Assembly (NCBI RefSeq): GCF_019665765.1
Contig: NZ_CP081150.1
Span: forward strand, 248,001 to 312,000
From: Deefgea tanakiae
Lineage (GTDB): Bacteria; Pseudomonadota; Gammaproteobacteria; Burkholderiales; Chitinibacteraceae
DNA length: 64,000 nt
Direction: 5' to 3'
Shown here: positions 1 to 9,010 of the stretch, piece after piece
Layout of the letters: each line of letters opens with the position of its first letter
How positions within the stretch are numbered: position 1 is the stretch's first letter
Notes under the pieces: generated by a model
Databases searched by the model: none
What the model was told of the DNA's origin: nothing
The model's input: the letters and a program-made list of their open reading frames with translations, nothing else
Translations under genes and position numbers: made by a program

Positions 1-1423
1 CGCGGCCATTTAGTTTTTGGATATTTGTTTTTACAACATCCATTCCGACACCGCGACCTGATACGCTTGAAATCTGATCTTTAGTCGAAAAGCCAGGTAG
101 GAAAATTAATTGCAAGCTTTGTTTGTCATCTAGGCTATTTGCCGTTTCAATATCAATCAGGCCTTTTTCGATGGCTTTGCGTCGAATTACATCAGGACGC
201 ATACCGCGGCCATCGTCAATAATCTCAATCCGAATATGGTCTCCAACTTGAGTCGCGGTTAGTTCGACTACTGCTTTCGCAGGCTTGCCACTTGCAATTC
301 GTTCTTCAGTCGTTTCAACACCATGGTCTACTGCGTTGCGCACCAAATGGACTAAAGGATCATTTAAATCCTCAAGCATCGTTTTATCTAGCTCTGTTTC
401 TTCACCAGAAATGACTAGTTCCACATCCTTGCCCATTTGACGGGCTAAATCACGTGCTAAACGAGGATATTTTTGGAACAAGCGACCAATTGGTTGCATC
501 CGTGTTTTCATCACCGCATTTTGCAAGTCGCCAACCAGTAGGTCTAGCTGCCCGATTGCTTCATCAAGCGCTTTTAGCGTTACTCCATCCATCTTGCCGG
601 ACATAATGTCCGCACGTAGGGTGGTAAGACGGTTTTTTGTTAACCCAATTTCACCTGATAAGTTTAAAACTTGGTCTAGTCGTACAGTGTCAATACGAAT
701 TGTTGTTTCTTGGGTTGCGAGCTGTTGAGTATTTGCTTGAGCTCGCACATTACTTGTTGCCGCAGGCGCGGGTTTTAGGCTTTGCATAGGCTCTAAGAAT
801 GGGCTCGCTGTTATTGGTTCTTCCACTTGTTCTGGTTGAGCGTCTTCAATTACCTTTGATTCAGACTGAATTAACGTTTGAACAGGAGCAGGCGTGGTCT
901 CACCTAATAGGGCGTTGTATAAATTCGGCCAATCGGGCTCTGTTTTGGTTGAGGTTGACAGTGATTCGACAGCAGACATAACAGGGAGGGCATTTGGAGT
1001 ACCAACCGATACTGTAGGAGAGTCTGCTTTTCTCCCCTCCAATACATCATCTAGTGCTTTCAAAAGTGCAGGATCGGCAGGTGCAGGCTGCCTGCCTTGT
1101 GACATTTCACCAAACATTTCGCGAACCACACCGGTAGCAGCAAGTATTTCATCCATGATTTCAGGATCTAGAGTGAGTTCGGCATTACGGAGTTTATCAA
1201 ACAGATTTTCTGTTCTGTGGCATAAGCTAACCATAGAGTCGACATTTAGAAAACCAGCGCCACCTTTGATGGTGTGAAATCCACGAAAGATGTCATTCAA
1301 AAGCGCCTTGTCGTCTGGTCGTTTTTCTAGCTCAACAAGTTTATTGTCAACCTCAGATAAGAGCTCTGAGGATTCTGTCAAGAAGTCCTGCAGTAGGTCT
1401 TCCATTCCGCCGAAAACACTCAT
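1..1423 (-). CDS. cheA: Chemotaxis histidine kinase CheA (3' end cut by window)
   Basis: Partial gene; translation runs leftward from an ATG at 1421-1423 off the window edge. The N-terminal Hpt (P1) domain has the phospho-acceptor motif HTIKGGAGF near residue 50. A variable linker follows, then the P3 dimerisation region and the start of the P4 kinase domain, with N-box HLVRNAVDHG, G1 DDGRGM, F-box LPGFST and G2 GRGVGMDVV all intact. CheA autophosphorylates and passes phosphate to CheY and CheB in the cytoplasmic receptor array. It lies directly downstream of cheY and cheZ in the same leftward operon, so it is the CheA that works with CheZ. A second CheA is encoded at 9011-11152. The CheW-like P5 domain should lie beyond the window. 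Confidence 0.97.
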   Translation of the reverse strand, partial: MSVFGGMEDLLQDFLTESSELLSEVDNKLVELEKRPDDKALLNDIFRGFHTIKGGAGFLNVDSMVSLCHRTENLFDKLRNAELTLDPEIMDEILAATGVVREMFGEMSQGRQPAPADPALLKALDDVLEGRKADSPTVSVGTPNALPVMSAVESLSTSTKTEPDWPNLYNALLGETTPAPVQTLIQSESKVIEDAQPEQVEEPITASPFLEPMQSLKPAPAATSNVRAQANTQQLATQETTIRIDTVRLDQVLNLSGEIGLTKNRLTTLRADIMSGKMDGVTLKALDEAIGQLDLLVGDLQNAVMKTRMQPIGRLFQKYPRLARDLARQMGKDVELVISGEETELDKTMLEDLNDPLVHLVRNAVDHGVETTEERIASGKPAKAVVELTATQVGDHIRIEIIDDGRGMRPDVIRRKAIEKGLIDIETANSLDDKQSLQLIFLPGFSTKDQISSVSGRGVGMDVVKTNIQKLNGR

Positions 1424-1450
1424 GGTGTACCCCTTGTGTGCAGAAAGATC

Positions 1451-2200
1451 TCAGAATCCGAGGCTTTCTAGCAAGTCATCAACTTGCTCTTGGTTAGTAA
1501 CAATATCTGTACGCCCTTCCACGCTGACTACTGGCCCATTAAGTAGGCTGGCATCATCGGTTTTAGTTGGTCCTTGTGGATTAAACATCAGCAGGAAGTC
1601 AAGCAAATGGCTTTCCATGTCTTTTGCCATACTGAGAACCCGCTTAATAACTTGCCCTGTCAGATCTTGGAAGTCTTGGGCCATCATAATTTCCAGCATT
1701 TGACTGCTAACTTGTTCTGATTGTTGAGCTGTAGTTGATAAATGAGTTCGCGTACGCTCTACTAAATTTTTGAATTCATCAATACTAAGCTCGTGCTTGT
1801 AGAATTGATCCCACTGTGCTGAAAGGCGTTTTGAGCTTTCAGTGATATTGTCTTGCAGGGGCTTTGCTACATCGAGTGCATTTAATGTCCGCTCAGCTGC
1901 TTGCTCGGTCATCGTTGCAACATAAGATAATCGATCTCTGGCATCTGGAATTGAAGCCGCAGCAGATTCCAGCGATTTATCCAAACCTAGTTCGCGTAGC
2001 GTGTCATGTAGTTTTCTTGTGATTTGCCCAATATGTGAAAACATTGATTTAGCTGGTTCATCCATCGCCACTGAATGCTCGGATGTAGATTTCAACTCAG
2101 ATTCTGTTGTGCTTACATCACTAGAATTTGACTGAACTATGCTATCAAACAGTGCTTCAAGATCGGGTGAGTCCCCGTTATTTAATGCATTATCGCTCAC
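1451..2200 (-). CDS. cheZ: CheY-P phosphatase CheZ
   Basis: A 249-residue protein matching CheZ, which dephosphorylates CheY-P and so resets the flagellar motor. The long helical core contains the catalytic segment AQDFQDLTGQVIKR, which holds the Asp and Gln that position water at the CheY active site. The extreme C-terminus, QVDDLLESLGF, is the conserved CheY-docking helix. The N-terminal 60 residues are Ser/Glu-rich and unlike other CheZ proteins, but the rest has family length. It lies 36 bp after cheY and 27 bp before cheA in one leftward operon, the standard cheY-cheZ-cheA order of polar flagellates. Confidence 0.96.
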   Translation of the reverse strand: MSDNALNNGDSPDLEALFDSIVQSNSSDVSTTESELKSTSEHSVAMDEPAKSMFSHIGQITRKLHDTLRELGLDKSLESAAASIPDARDRLSYVATMTEQAAERTLNALDVAKPLQDNITESSKRLSAQWDQFYKHELSIDEFKNLVERTRTHLSTTAQQSEQVSSQMLEIMMAQDFQDLTGQVIKRVLSMAKDMESHLLDFLLMFNPQGPTKTDDASLLNGPVVSVEGRTDIVTNQEQVDDLLESLGF

Positions 2201-2236
2201 AGTGCCTCCTGCTTTCGTGTGTTATGGTGCTGAAAA

Positions 2237-2626
2237 TTATTTCGCCATATTTGCAAAAATTTTCTTCAGCTTTTCATCTAGTGTGGCAGCAGTAAAGGGT
2301 TTGACCACATAACCGCTTGCCCCTGCTGTGGCGGCTTCAATGATATTTTCTTTTTTTGCTTCTGCGGTAACCATCAAAACAGGTAAATGCTTTAGTTGAG
2401 CATCTGCACGAATTGCCCTAAGCAATTCAATTCCTGTCATATTTGGCATATTCCAATCTGTAACCACGAATTCAAACTGGCCATTTTTTAACTTATGAAG
2501 CGCAACTTGCCCATCTTCGGCTTCATCCACATTGGTGAATCCGAGCTCCTTTAGAAGATTCCGGACGATGCGACGCATAGTGGAAAAGTCATCCACCACG
2601 AGAAAACGCATGTTCTGATCTGCCAT
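2237..2626 (-). CDS. cheY: Chemotaxis response regulator CheY
   Basis: A 129-residue single receiver domain. The acidic pocket ([10 protein letters not shown]), phospho-acceptor Asp (VTDWNMPNM), Thr of the T-loop switch ([10 protein letters not shown]) and conserved Lys (VVKPF) are all present and spaced as in enterobacterial CheY, including the [16 protein letters not shown] segment typical of motor-binding CheY. Phosphorylated by CheA, it binds FliM at the flagellar switch and is switched off by CheZ encoded just downstream. The CheY at 8621-8986 is a different paralogue without these enterobacterial hallmarks. Confidence 0.97.
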   Translation of the reverse strand: MADQNMRFLVVDDFSTMRRIVRNLLKELGFTNVDEAEDGQVALHKLKNGQFEFVVTDWNMPNMTGIELLRAIRADAQLKHLPVLMVTAEAKKENIIEAATAGASGYVVKPFTAATLDEKLKKIFANMAK

Positions 2627-2701
2627 AACTTAACTCCAGTAGCGCTATCACTATTGATAAACGCGCAAAATAAATGTGCAACAAATAAACGAAGAGTTGA
2701 A

Positions 2702-3649
2702 CTAGCTTTGGCTGCTCAACATCGGGGAAAGCGTGTCAGCTAAAATCAGGGCATCAAATTTTGCAACATAAGCATCTACGCCTACACTGGCACCCATTGC
2801 TCGATTTGCATTTGATGACAATGATGAGTGCATGACCACTGGAATACCTTTAAAACGATGGTCGGACTTAATGTGCTTTGTAAGAACATATCCATCCATT
2901 TCTGGCATTTCAGCATCTACTAATATTAATTTTAATTTGTCTCGCAAACTTTCGCCATCGTGAACAGCCCGATTTGCTAAATTTTGCAATTTATCCCAAG
3001 CTTCCTTGCCGTTGTTCGCTTGATGATATTTGATACCGATTTTATCCAGAACACTGATGATTTCTTTTCGTGCAACCATAGAGTCATCAACGAAGAACAT
3101 GAACGTTTCAGGATGAATTGTCGTTGGTGGTAGGTCTGGAATAATTGGTTCACCAATCACGGTAGCTAAAATTTGCTCAACATCCAGAATGGATACTAGC
3201 TTGCCATCAGGTAATTCGGTAATGGCAGTAATAAGAGCTTGGTTACCTGCAAGCATAGTTTCTGGAGCACGGACTTTGTCCCAATCCACACGAATAATAC
3301 GATCGACGTCGTGCACTAGAAACGCTTGAGTGTGCTTAGAGAATTCAGTAACAATCATTGTGCTCGTTGCATCACTTGCCGGCTCCTCATTAGTTGCAAT
3401 AAACCGGGCAAGTGAAATGACCGGGATGATATTGCCACGTAAAGAAAGAACGCCTTCTACACCATGAGGCATGTTTGGTGTTTTAGTGATTTTTGGCGTT
3501 TGAGAGACTTCGCGAACTTTAAACACATTGATACCAAAAATTTCGCGAGTTCCTAGTGAGAAAAGTAGGATTTCCATCTTGTTGGAGCCCGCAAGTTTAG
3601 TGCGCGCATCTACGGTATCTAGTAAGTTTGCTTGTGGTGGCTTGCTCAT
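2702..3649 (-). CDS. cheV: Chemotaxis coupling protein CheV (copy 1)
   Basis: A 315-residue CheV: an N-terminal CheW-like coupling domain (about residues 20-165, with GVLSLRGNIIPVISL) fused to a C-terminal receiver domain (about 180-312). The receiver has the acidic pair VDDS, acceptor Asp in LVDAEMPEMDG, Thr/Ser switch in MHSSLS and Lys in YVAKF. CheV couples receptors to CheA and is thought to tune or adapt the array through phosphorylation of its receiver. It is the second gene of a tandem cheV pair upstream of cheY-cheZ-cheA. The two copies differ throughout, so this is an old duplication. Confidence 0.95.
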   Translation of the reverse strand: MSKPPQANLLDTVDARTKLAGSNKMEILLFSLGTREIFGINVFKVREVSQTPKITKTPNMPHGVEGVLSLRGNIIPVISLARFIATNEEPASDATSTMIVTEFSKHTQAFLVHDVDRIIRVDWDKVRAPETMLAGNQALITAITELPDGKLVSILDVEQILATVIGEPIIPDLPPTTIHPETFMFFVDDSMVARKEIISVLDKIGIKYHQANNGKEAWDKLQNLANRAVHDGESLRDKLKLILVDAEMPEMDGYVLTKHIKSDHRFKGIPVVMHSSLSSNANRAMGASVGVDAYVAKFDALILADTLSPMLSSQS

Positions 3650-3684
3650 GGGTTACCTCGTCTTTGTGCTTTTGGCGCTTTGGT

Positions 3685-4635
3685 CTATTCGCGACGCAAA
3701 AAATTCATGATGCTTTCTGAAAGTTTATGTGGCTCAAATTTCGCTACATACCCATCTACACCGACGGATTGGCCGAGTTTTTGGTTAGATAGCCCAGATA
3801 GCGACGAATGCATTAGCACTGGAATCCCAACAAAGCGTGGATCACTTTTGATCTGTTTTGTGAGCATATAGCCATCCATCTCAGGCATTTCTACATCAGT
3901 TAAAACTAGGTGAACAAGATCTTTGACCATTTTGCCTTGTACTTCTGCAGACTTAGCTAGTTTTAACAGTTCATCCCATGCTCTTTTGCCATTGATCGCA
4001 TGCATGTGGTGAACGTTCATTGCATCAAGGGTTTGTTCAATTTGACTTCGTGCTACTAAAGAGTCATCGGCAAAAAATACTGTTTTGTGGCTGATACTTG
4101 CGTCACTGATGACTGCAGCAGTATCGATGGTATTGCTCTTTTGAGTTGTTTCCGCAAGCACTTTTTCGACATCGAGCATCATTACTAATTTGCCACTATC
4201 AAGTTCGGTTACCGCGGTGACTAAGCCGCCCATTTGCATAGTCAGCATATCTGGGGGGACCCGCATCACAGACCAGTCAAGGCGCAAAATAGTATCTACT
4301 GCTTCAACTAGAAAGCCTTGAGTATGGCCGTTGTATTCTGAAACAACCATAATTTCAGGTTTACTGTCTGTGATAATACCAGCGTATTTTGCTAGGTCGA
4401 TGACAGGGACCAAAACACCACGTAAGCTGACCATACCTTCAACAGAAGAAGGCATATCGGGCGCTTGCGTGATTTCAGGGGTTCGCATTACTTCACGAAC
4501 TTTGAATACATTAATTCCGAACGTTTCTCTTCGGCCCGATCTTTGGTCTAGGCCTAAAGTGAAGAGTAAAATCTCAAGTTTGTTGGTCCCTGCCAATTTG
4601 GTACGGGCGTCAATATTTTTTAGAAGGTCTGACAC
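3685..4635 (-). CDS. cheV: Chemotaxis coupling protein CheV (copy 2)
   Basis: A 316-residue CheW-receiver fusion, paralogous to the neighbouring gene at 2702-3649. The CheW-like half carries GMVSLRGVLVPVIDL. The receiver carries ADDS, the acceptor Asp in LTDVEMPEMDG, the switch segment MHSSLSG and YVAKF. It is the first gene of the leftward chemotaxis operon. A sigma28-like -10 element lies about 40 bp upstream, suggesting late flagellar-class expression. The two copies share the opening DARTKLAGxNKxEILLF but differ in receiver surface residues, so they may serve different receptors. Confidence 0.95.
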   Translation of the reverse strand: MSDLLKNIDARTKLAGTNKLEILLFTLGLDQRSGRRETFGINVFKVREVMRTPEITQAPDMPSSVEGMVSLRGVLVPVIDLAKYAGIITDSKPEIMVVSEYNGHTQGFLVEAVDTILRLDWSVMRVPPDMLTMQMGGLVTAVTELDSGKLVMMLDVEKVLAETTQKSNTIDTAAVISDASISHKTVFFADDSLVARSQIEQTLDAMNVHHMHAINGKRAWDELLKLAKSAEVQGKMVKDLVHLVLTDVEMPEMDGYMLTKQIKSDPRFVGIPVLMHSSLSGLSNQKLGQSVGVDGYVAKFEPHKLSESIMNFLRRE

Positions 4636-4675
4636 GACTCTACTCCAAGCGGCTAAGGGTGAATTGAATAATGCA

Positions 4676-4702
4676 TTATCGGCCTAGGATTACAAATATA
4701 CA
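4676..4702 (-). promoter_or_regulatory. Putative sigma28 (FliA) promoter for the leftward cheV operon
   Basis: Read leftward, the sequence GCCGATAA (complement of 4676-4683) exactly matches the FliA -10 consensus. The expected -35 position 15 bp further up reads TGTA rather than TAAA, so only half the promoter is strong. It lies about 40 bp before the first cheV start codon, a sensible place. A late flagellar sigma factor driving chemotaxis genes is the established pattern; the assignment here rests on the -10 only. Confidence 0.45.
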
Positions 4703-4833
4703 GCGGTTAAACAATATTTTTTGCAAAGTGGCTGTTTTTAAAGGGTTGCTGTCGATGGGTAAGTTGTATGTTTAGTCCATCGTTGTTAAATCTTTATAAT
4801 CCATATTCGTAAATGCAACAAGGATAGTTATCT

Positions 4834-6006
4834 ATGAATTCACAAGATGATTTGATTGACCCGCGAAATTTAGAGGAAGCATTTGCTTTATTCACTGCAG
4901 CCTCGGAGCAGTTGTCCTTAGCTTACGCTGACTTGCAAGGGCAGGTGACTACCTTAACTGAGCAGCTAGAAGTAGCAAATGGCAAATTATTAAGTGAGTT
5001 TAAAGAGAAGTCTGCATTGTCGAGGCGTTTGCGGCTTTTGTTAGATCGCTTGCCTGCAGGTGTACTTGAATTAGATTCAACTGGCCGTGTCTTGGCTCAA
5101 AATTTGGCTGCAAAACAGATACTGCGTTGTGAGGGTGATGTGGTATGGCCGCAGATTGTCAAAGAGCAAATGCAGTTGACTTCTGAACCAGGTGTTTCAG
5201 AGTATCGGTTTGGGGATCAGAGTTCATATCTTTTGTTTGAAGAAGTCGATGTGCCAGAAGAGCATGTGCGTTTAGTTTTGCTTCATGATGTTACTGCGGC
5301 ACACGAGATGCGAGGGGCATTAGCTCGACATGAGCGGCTAGCTGCGATGGGTGAGATGGCTGCTGGGCTTGCTCACCAGTTGAGAACCCCGCTTGCGACG
5401 GCCCTTTTGTATAACGGACACTTGAGTCGACAGATTTTATCTGAACACGATCGCATTCGATTTGCGCAAAAATCACTTGATCGTTTGCGTCACCTAGAAA
5501 CTTTGATTCAAAATATGTTGAGATTTGTGCGTGGGCAACAGCAGTTGACAGATGTTTTAGATATTCGCTTTGTGATTCAAGATGCGGTGCAGCACGTTTT
5601 GCCACAGTTTGAGTCAAAAGGTGTAAGTTTGGCGGTGAAAGAGACGTTGGATCCTTTGTGGGTAAAAGTCAATGCAAGGGAGCTTTCTGGATGTTTGGCA
5701 AATATTTTTGAAAATGCACTCTATGCATCAAGTTCTGGTCAGTCAGTTTTTTGTGAGGTAGTCGTTACTGCCGATGTGCTTGTGTTAGAAGTTCGAGATA
5801 AGGGCTGTGGTATGTCTGATGAGGTTAGGAATCGTCTATTTGAGCCTTTTTTTACCACTCGCAAGGACGGTACCGGTTTAGGGTTGGCGATTGTACGAAA
5901 CTTAGTTACATCGTATGGTGGTGATATAAGTGTTGAATCTAGGCTTGATTTTGGGAGTTCTTTTAAGATTTGCTTGCCACTAGCGATAGCGGCAACTAAG
6001 GTGTGA
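4834..6006 (+). CDS. flrB: Sensor histidine kinase, FlrB/FleS type
   Basis: A 390-residue soluble histidine kinase with no membrane segment: an N-terminal coiled coil (about 10-60), a PAS domain (about 65-160), a HisKA domain with the phospho-acceptor His181 in LAHQLRTPLA, and an HATPase domain with N-box NIFENALYAS, G1 RDKGCGM, F-box FEPFFTTRKDGTGLG and G2 GLGLAIV. This domain order and the GEMAAGLAHQLRTPL box match FlrB/FleS, which phosphorylates the sigma54 activator FlrC/FleR to switch on class III flagellar genes. The matching regulator is at 17130-18467, not next door. A TATAAT-like -10 lies at 4795-4800. Start codon choice is unambiguous. Confidence 0.9.
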   Translation: MNSQDDLIDPRNLEEAFALFTAASEQLSLAYADLQGQVTTLTEQLEVANGKLLSEFKEKSALSRRLRLLLDRLPAGVLELDSTGRVLAQNLAAKQILRCEGDVVWPQIVKEQMQLTSEPGVSEYRFGDQSSYLLFEEVDVPEEHVRLVLLHDVTAAHEMRGALARHERLAAMGEMAAGLAHQLRTPLATALLYNGHLSRQILSEHDRIRFAQKSLDRLRHLETLIQNMLRFVRGQQQLTDVLDIRFVIQDAVQHVLPQFESKGVSLAVKETLDPLWVKVNARELSGCLANIFENALYASSSGQSVFCEVVVTADVLVLEVRDKGCGMSDEVRNRLFEPFFTTRKDGTGLGLAIVRNLVTSYGGDISVESRLDFGSSFKICLPLAIAATKV

Positions 6007-6100
6007 ATGGAGTCGTTTTATTTGCTGATTCTGTGAGTTGAATAGTGAGTACTAGAGCGATATCTAAAATATTTACTACAAGTTAATAGGGTTAAATCGT

Positions 6101-6406
6101 ATGACACCTACCGTGCAGATTGAGGGTAATGTTGGTCGTGTAATTTTGTCGGGGCAGTTCGACTTTAGTGCGCATCGAGAGTTTCGGCAGGTGTGCGAGA
6201 CCTTGATTGCAAATCCTGAGATCAAAGAGGTATTGGTCGATTTTCAAAACGTGAACTATCTAGATAGCTCTGCGCTTGGGATGTTATTGCTCTTGAAGGA
6301 AAAGATTTCAGCAGCGAGTAAAAATTTAGCACTTGTGAATTGCCGAGATACAGTCAAACAAGTATTAGAAATTGCATGCTTTGGCAAGATTTTCACAATT
6401 AGGTAA
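6101..6406 (+). CDS. hsbA: STAS-domain anti-sigma factor antagonist (HsbA-like)
   Basis: A 101-residue single STAS domain. The phosphorylation site is the DSSALG segment at residues 55-60, with Ser56 or Ser57 the target by analogy to SpoIIAA/RsbV. It lies 6 bp before a REC-PP2C-HATPase gene, the same pairing as HsbA-HsbR of Pseudomonas, where HsbA switches between the anti-sigma factor FlgM and a diguanylate cyclase to choose between swimming and biofilm. Position in a flagellar locus supports a similar role here. The exact partners are inferred. Confidence 0.8.
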   Translation: MTPTVQIEGNVGRVILSGQFDFSAHREFRQVCETLIANPEIKEVLVDFQNVNYLDSSALGMLLLLKEKISAASKNLALVNCRDTVKQVLEIACFGKIFTIR

Positions 6407-6412
6407 TGTGAG

Positions 6413-8137
6413 ATGAAAATCTTGGTGGTCGACGATACAGAGGCCATATTGCTACTGATCTCGCGCTTCGTTGAGGCATTGGGTCATTGTGCAGTATTGG
6501 CTCGAAATGGACTTGAGGCCGTAGAGCAGTGTCGTCTTGAACAACCAGATTTGGTGCTTATGGATGTGATGATGCCTGTCATGTCCGGCCCTGAAGCTGC
6601 AATTTTGATTAAAGAAGAGTCCGGTGAGCGATGGGTGCCGATTGTCTTCGTAACTGGAATTGGTGAAGAAAATGCCTTGGCCGATGCCATAGAGCGTGGT
6701 GCTGATGACTACATCAATAAGCCTGTCAATTTCCGGGTGCTTGAAGCAAAACTAAAGGCATTTGGTAGGACTTTAGAGCTTAACCGAAAAGTTCGAGAGC
6801 AGTCAGAGCGACTTGCTGACTACTACGAGAATGCGGAAGAAGAAAAGCGTGTTGTACGTCATTTGATGGAGCAACTCGTAAACTCTGAGCGCTTATCTGA
6901 TCCGCAACTACAGTATTTGTTGTCCCCTGCTGAAAGTCTTTCTGGCGACTTAATCGCTTCTGCACGAACTCCAGGTCGAGCGCTTCACGTTATGCTTGCT
7001 GATGGCATCGGTCATGGCTTAACCGCGGCCCTGAATGTACTTCCCCTGACACAACCGTTTTATAGCATGACCGAAAAAGGGTATGCGATTGCCGATATCT
7101 TGCTGGAGATGAACGATAAAGTTCGTCAAGTGCTTCCAGTGGGGCGGTTTGTCTGCGTAACCTTAATTTCAATCGATGAGGCAACAGGTTGCATTGAGGT
7201 TTGGAATGGTGGAATGCCAACGGTATTTTTATTAAATGAGCTTGGCGACGTTATTTCCGAATGCCGTTCAAAGAACTTACCGCTAGGTATTGTGCCGTCG
7301 CATTCAATGGATTTTTCGCCGGAACGTTTTTATTCGAATGGCGCAGGCTTTGTTGTTGCATATTCGGATGGCTTGGTAGAGGCAAGAAATGTCCAAGGTG
7401 AAGAGTTTGGTGTTGAACGGTTGCTAAATTTATTGAAAAAGCCTAGCGATAACAAGCCCATTGAGTTTTTTCAGGATGAATTTGCTTCCTTTTTGAAGCA
7501 GGAGAAGCATCACGACGATGTCTCTTTGGTGCTGGCGACATTTGGCTGTATTGCTCAGCGTGAGCATCGTGTTGCGAATGTGCTGTCTTCGGATTTGAGT
7601 CAATCATTTACGGCTGATTTTGCAGCTAGGAATGAGAATAGTTGGCGCTATAATCTGGTGCTCACGGCGTCAGAGCTAAAATATCTCAATACGATTCCGT
7701 TTATGATGACCTTTGTTAAGGAAATCAAATCACTGGCTGGCTCGCAATCTGATGTGTTTTTGATTTTGACGGAGCTGTTTTTGAATGCCGTTGATCATGG
7801 CCTTTTGGGTATGGATTCAAAGATTAAACAAGATCCCGATGGTATGGAATACTATTTGACCGAACGAATGCATCGCCTATTGGCTTTGCAAGAGGGGCAT
7901 ATTGAGATTGACTTAATGGGGGTCGTATTGCGGGGGCAGGAGGTTCTGCGTATTCGCGTAAAAGATAGTGGGCCAGGGTTTAATTGGTCGGAAACATATG
8001 GTGATGCAGAGCATGTTAAACCCGTGTATTCATTTGGCCGTGGAATCTCTTTAGTTAAGGCGTTGGCTTTGCGAGTTAATTATATTGGAATTGGTAATGA
8101 GGTTGAAGTTTATTACGCACCTCAGAGTAATTCATAA
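6413..8137 (+). CDS. hsbR: Response regulator with PP2C phosphatase and kinase domains (HsbR-like)
   Basis: A 574-residue three-domain protein. Receiver (1-120): VDDTE, acceptor Asp in LMDVMMPVMSG, Lys in YINKPV. A helical linker (120-155) leads to a SpoIIE/PP2C serine phosphatase (about 165-380) with metal-binding LADGIGHG, WNGGMP, YSDGLVEA and HHDDVSLV motifs. The C-terminal RsbW-like HATPase (about 430-570) has N-box LTELFLNAVDHG, G1 KDSGPGF and G2 FGRGISLV. This is the HsbR architecture: phosphatase and kinase in one protein act in opposite directions on the STAS partner, set by receiver phosphorylation. The gene follows the STAS gene by 6 bp, so they are co-transcribed. A hairpin terminator follows. 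Confidence 0.88.
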   Translation: MKILVVDDTEAILLLISRFVEALGHCAVLARNGLEAVEQCRLEQPDLVLMDVMMPVMSGPEAAILIKEESGERWVPIVFVTGIGEENALADAIERGADDYINKPVNFRVLEAKLKAFGRTLELNRKVREQSERLADYYENAEEEKRVVRHLMEQLVNSERLSDPQLQYLLSPAESLSGDLIASARTPGRALHVMLADGIGHGLTAALNVLPLTQPFYSMTEKGYAIADILLEMNDKVRQVLPVGRFVCVTLISIDEATGCIEVWNGGMPTVFLLNELGDVISECRSKNLPLGIVPSHSMDFSPERFYSNGAGFVVAYSDGLVEARNVQGEEFGVERLLNLLKKPSDNKPIEFFQDEFASFLKQEKHHDDVSLVLATFGCIAQREHRVANVLSSDLSQSFTADFAARNENSWRYNLVLTASELKYLNTIPFMMTFVKEIKSLAGSQSDVFLILTELFLNAVDHGLLGMDSKIKQDPDGMEYYLTERMHRLLALQEGHIEIDLMGVVLRGQEVLRIRVKDSGPGFNWSETYGDAEHVKPVYSFGRGISLVKALALRVNYIGIGNEVEVYYAPQSNS

Positions 8138-8165
8138 CTCTAATCATTGATCTTCTTGTTTTAAG

Positions 8166-8198
8166 TGCCGCTCTAATTAACGTTAAGCGGCATTTTTA
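8166..8198 (+). terminator. Rho-independent terminator after the HsbR-like gene
   Basis: A 7-bp stem TGCCGCT/AGCGGCA with a 13-base loop is followed by a short T run (TTTTT), 28 bp after the stop codon. Confidence 0.7.
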
Positions 8199-8620
8199 CT
8201 TTTTGGCTGCTTCATTTCGATCAGTTTTTAATTCGCATGGATGGGGTGGTACCGAGTGCACTCTATAAATTATCCATTCATTAATCATGCCTTGTTGGGT
8301 ATGTGTGTACTGTTTATATTTTATGCTGCTTAAATAGATATACCCTTGTTTTTTTCTTAATGAAGCGCATTTTTGTATTGCTCTAGAATCAGCCTATTTC
8401 TATTTTGTCGGCTTTAGCTGTACTTTTTTGCGGTTCGCGTAATCTTTTGCTGCGCGGATCGTAAACTTGTCTATAGTAAATGAAGTTTCAATTGTACGAA
8501 CTGCAGATTATTAATGCATATAACGATTGTTTCTGCATTTTCGTTTCAGTAGTCCAGTATCAATTAAAAATCACTGCGCAGTAAGTTTCGGTAAATTGAT
8601 TATGTATTAAGGGGGGCAGT
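8199..8620. other. Non-coding gap before the second chemotaxis operon
   Basis: About 420 bp, AT-rich, with no credible open reading frame. It must hold the promoter of the cheY-cheA-cheW-mcp operon. I find no convincing sigma28 or sigma54 promoter in it. The last bases carry a strong Shine-Dalgarno run (AAGGGGGG) for cheY at 8621. Confidence 0.6.
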
Positions 8621-8986
8621 ATGGCTAAAAAAGTACTTACGGTGGATGACTCAACCTCAATTCGACAAATGGTCGCATTTACGCTTAAAAGCGCTGGTTA
8701 TGAGGTGGTTGAAGCTGCAGATGGCAATGCGGGCGTGACTCAAGCAAAAAATCAGCAAGTGGATTTAATTCTGACCGATCAAAATATGCCAGGTATGGAT
8801 GGCTTGACGCTGATTCGCACTGTTCGTGCATTACCTCAATATGCCAGCACTCCAATCCTTATGCTGACCACCGAGTCGAGCGATACGATGAAGCAACAAG
8901 GTCGTGCGGTGGGGGCGACGGGATGGTTGGTTAAACCGTTTGATCCGCAAAAATTGCTTGAAGTCGTCCGTAAAGTCATTGGTTAG
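8621..8986 (+). CDS. cheY: Chemotaxis response regulator CheY (second system)
   Basis: A 121-residue stand-alone receiver: acidic pair VDDS, acceptor Asp in LTDQNMPGMDG, switch Thr in MLTTESSD, Lys in WLVKPF. The TVDDSTSIRQMVAFTLKSAGYEV opening is typical of CheY proteins encoded next to a CheA with CheW, receptor, CheR, CheD and CheB. It lies 24 bp before cheA with a strong ribosome-binding site. It may bind the motor or act as a phosphate sink for the second CheA; the sequence alone does not decide. Confidence 0.93.
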   Translation: MAKKVLTVDDSTSIRQMVAFTLKSAGYEVVEAADGNAGVTQAKNQQVDLILTDQNMPGMDGLTLIRTVRALPQYASTPILMLTTESSDTMKQQGRAVGATGWLVKPFDPQKLLEVVRKVIG

Positions 8987-9010
8987 ATCACCCGCAGTAA
9001 GGAGTTGGCT

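Noticed and set aside
22-1423. Plus-strand frames such as 894-1277 across the first kilobase
   Set aside because: They are antisense to the CheA Hpt and linker region, which carries clear CheA motifs on the minus strand.
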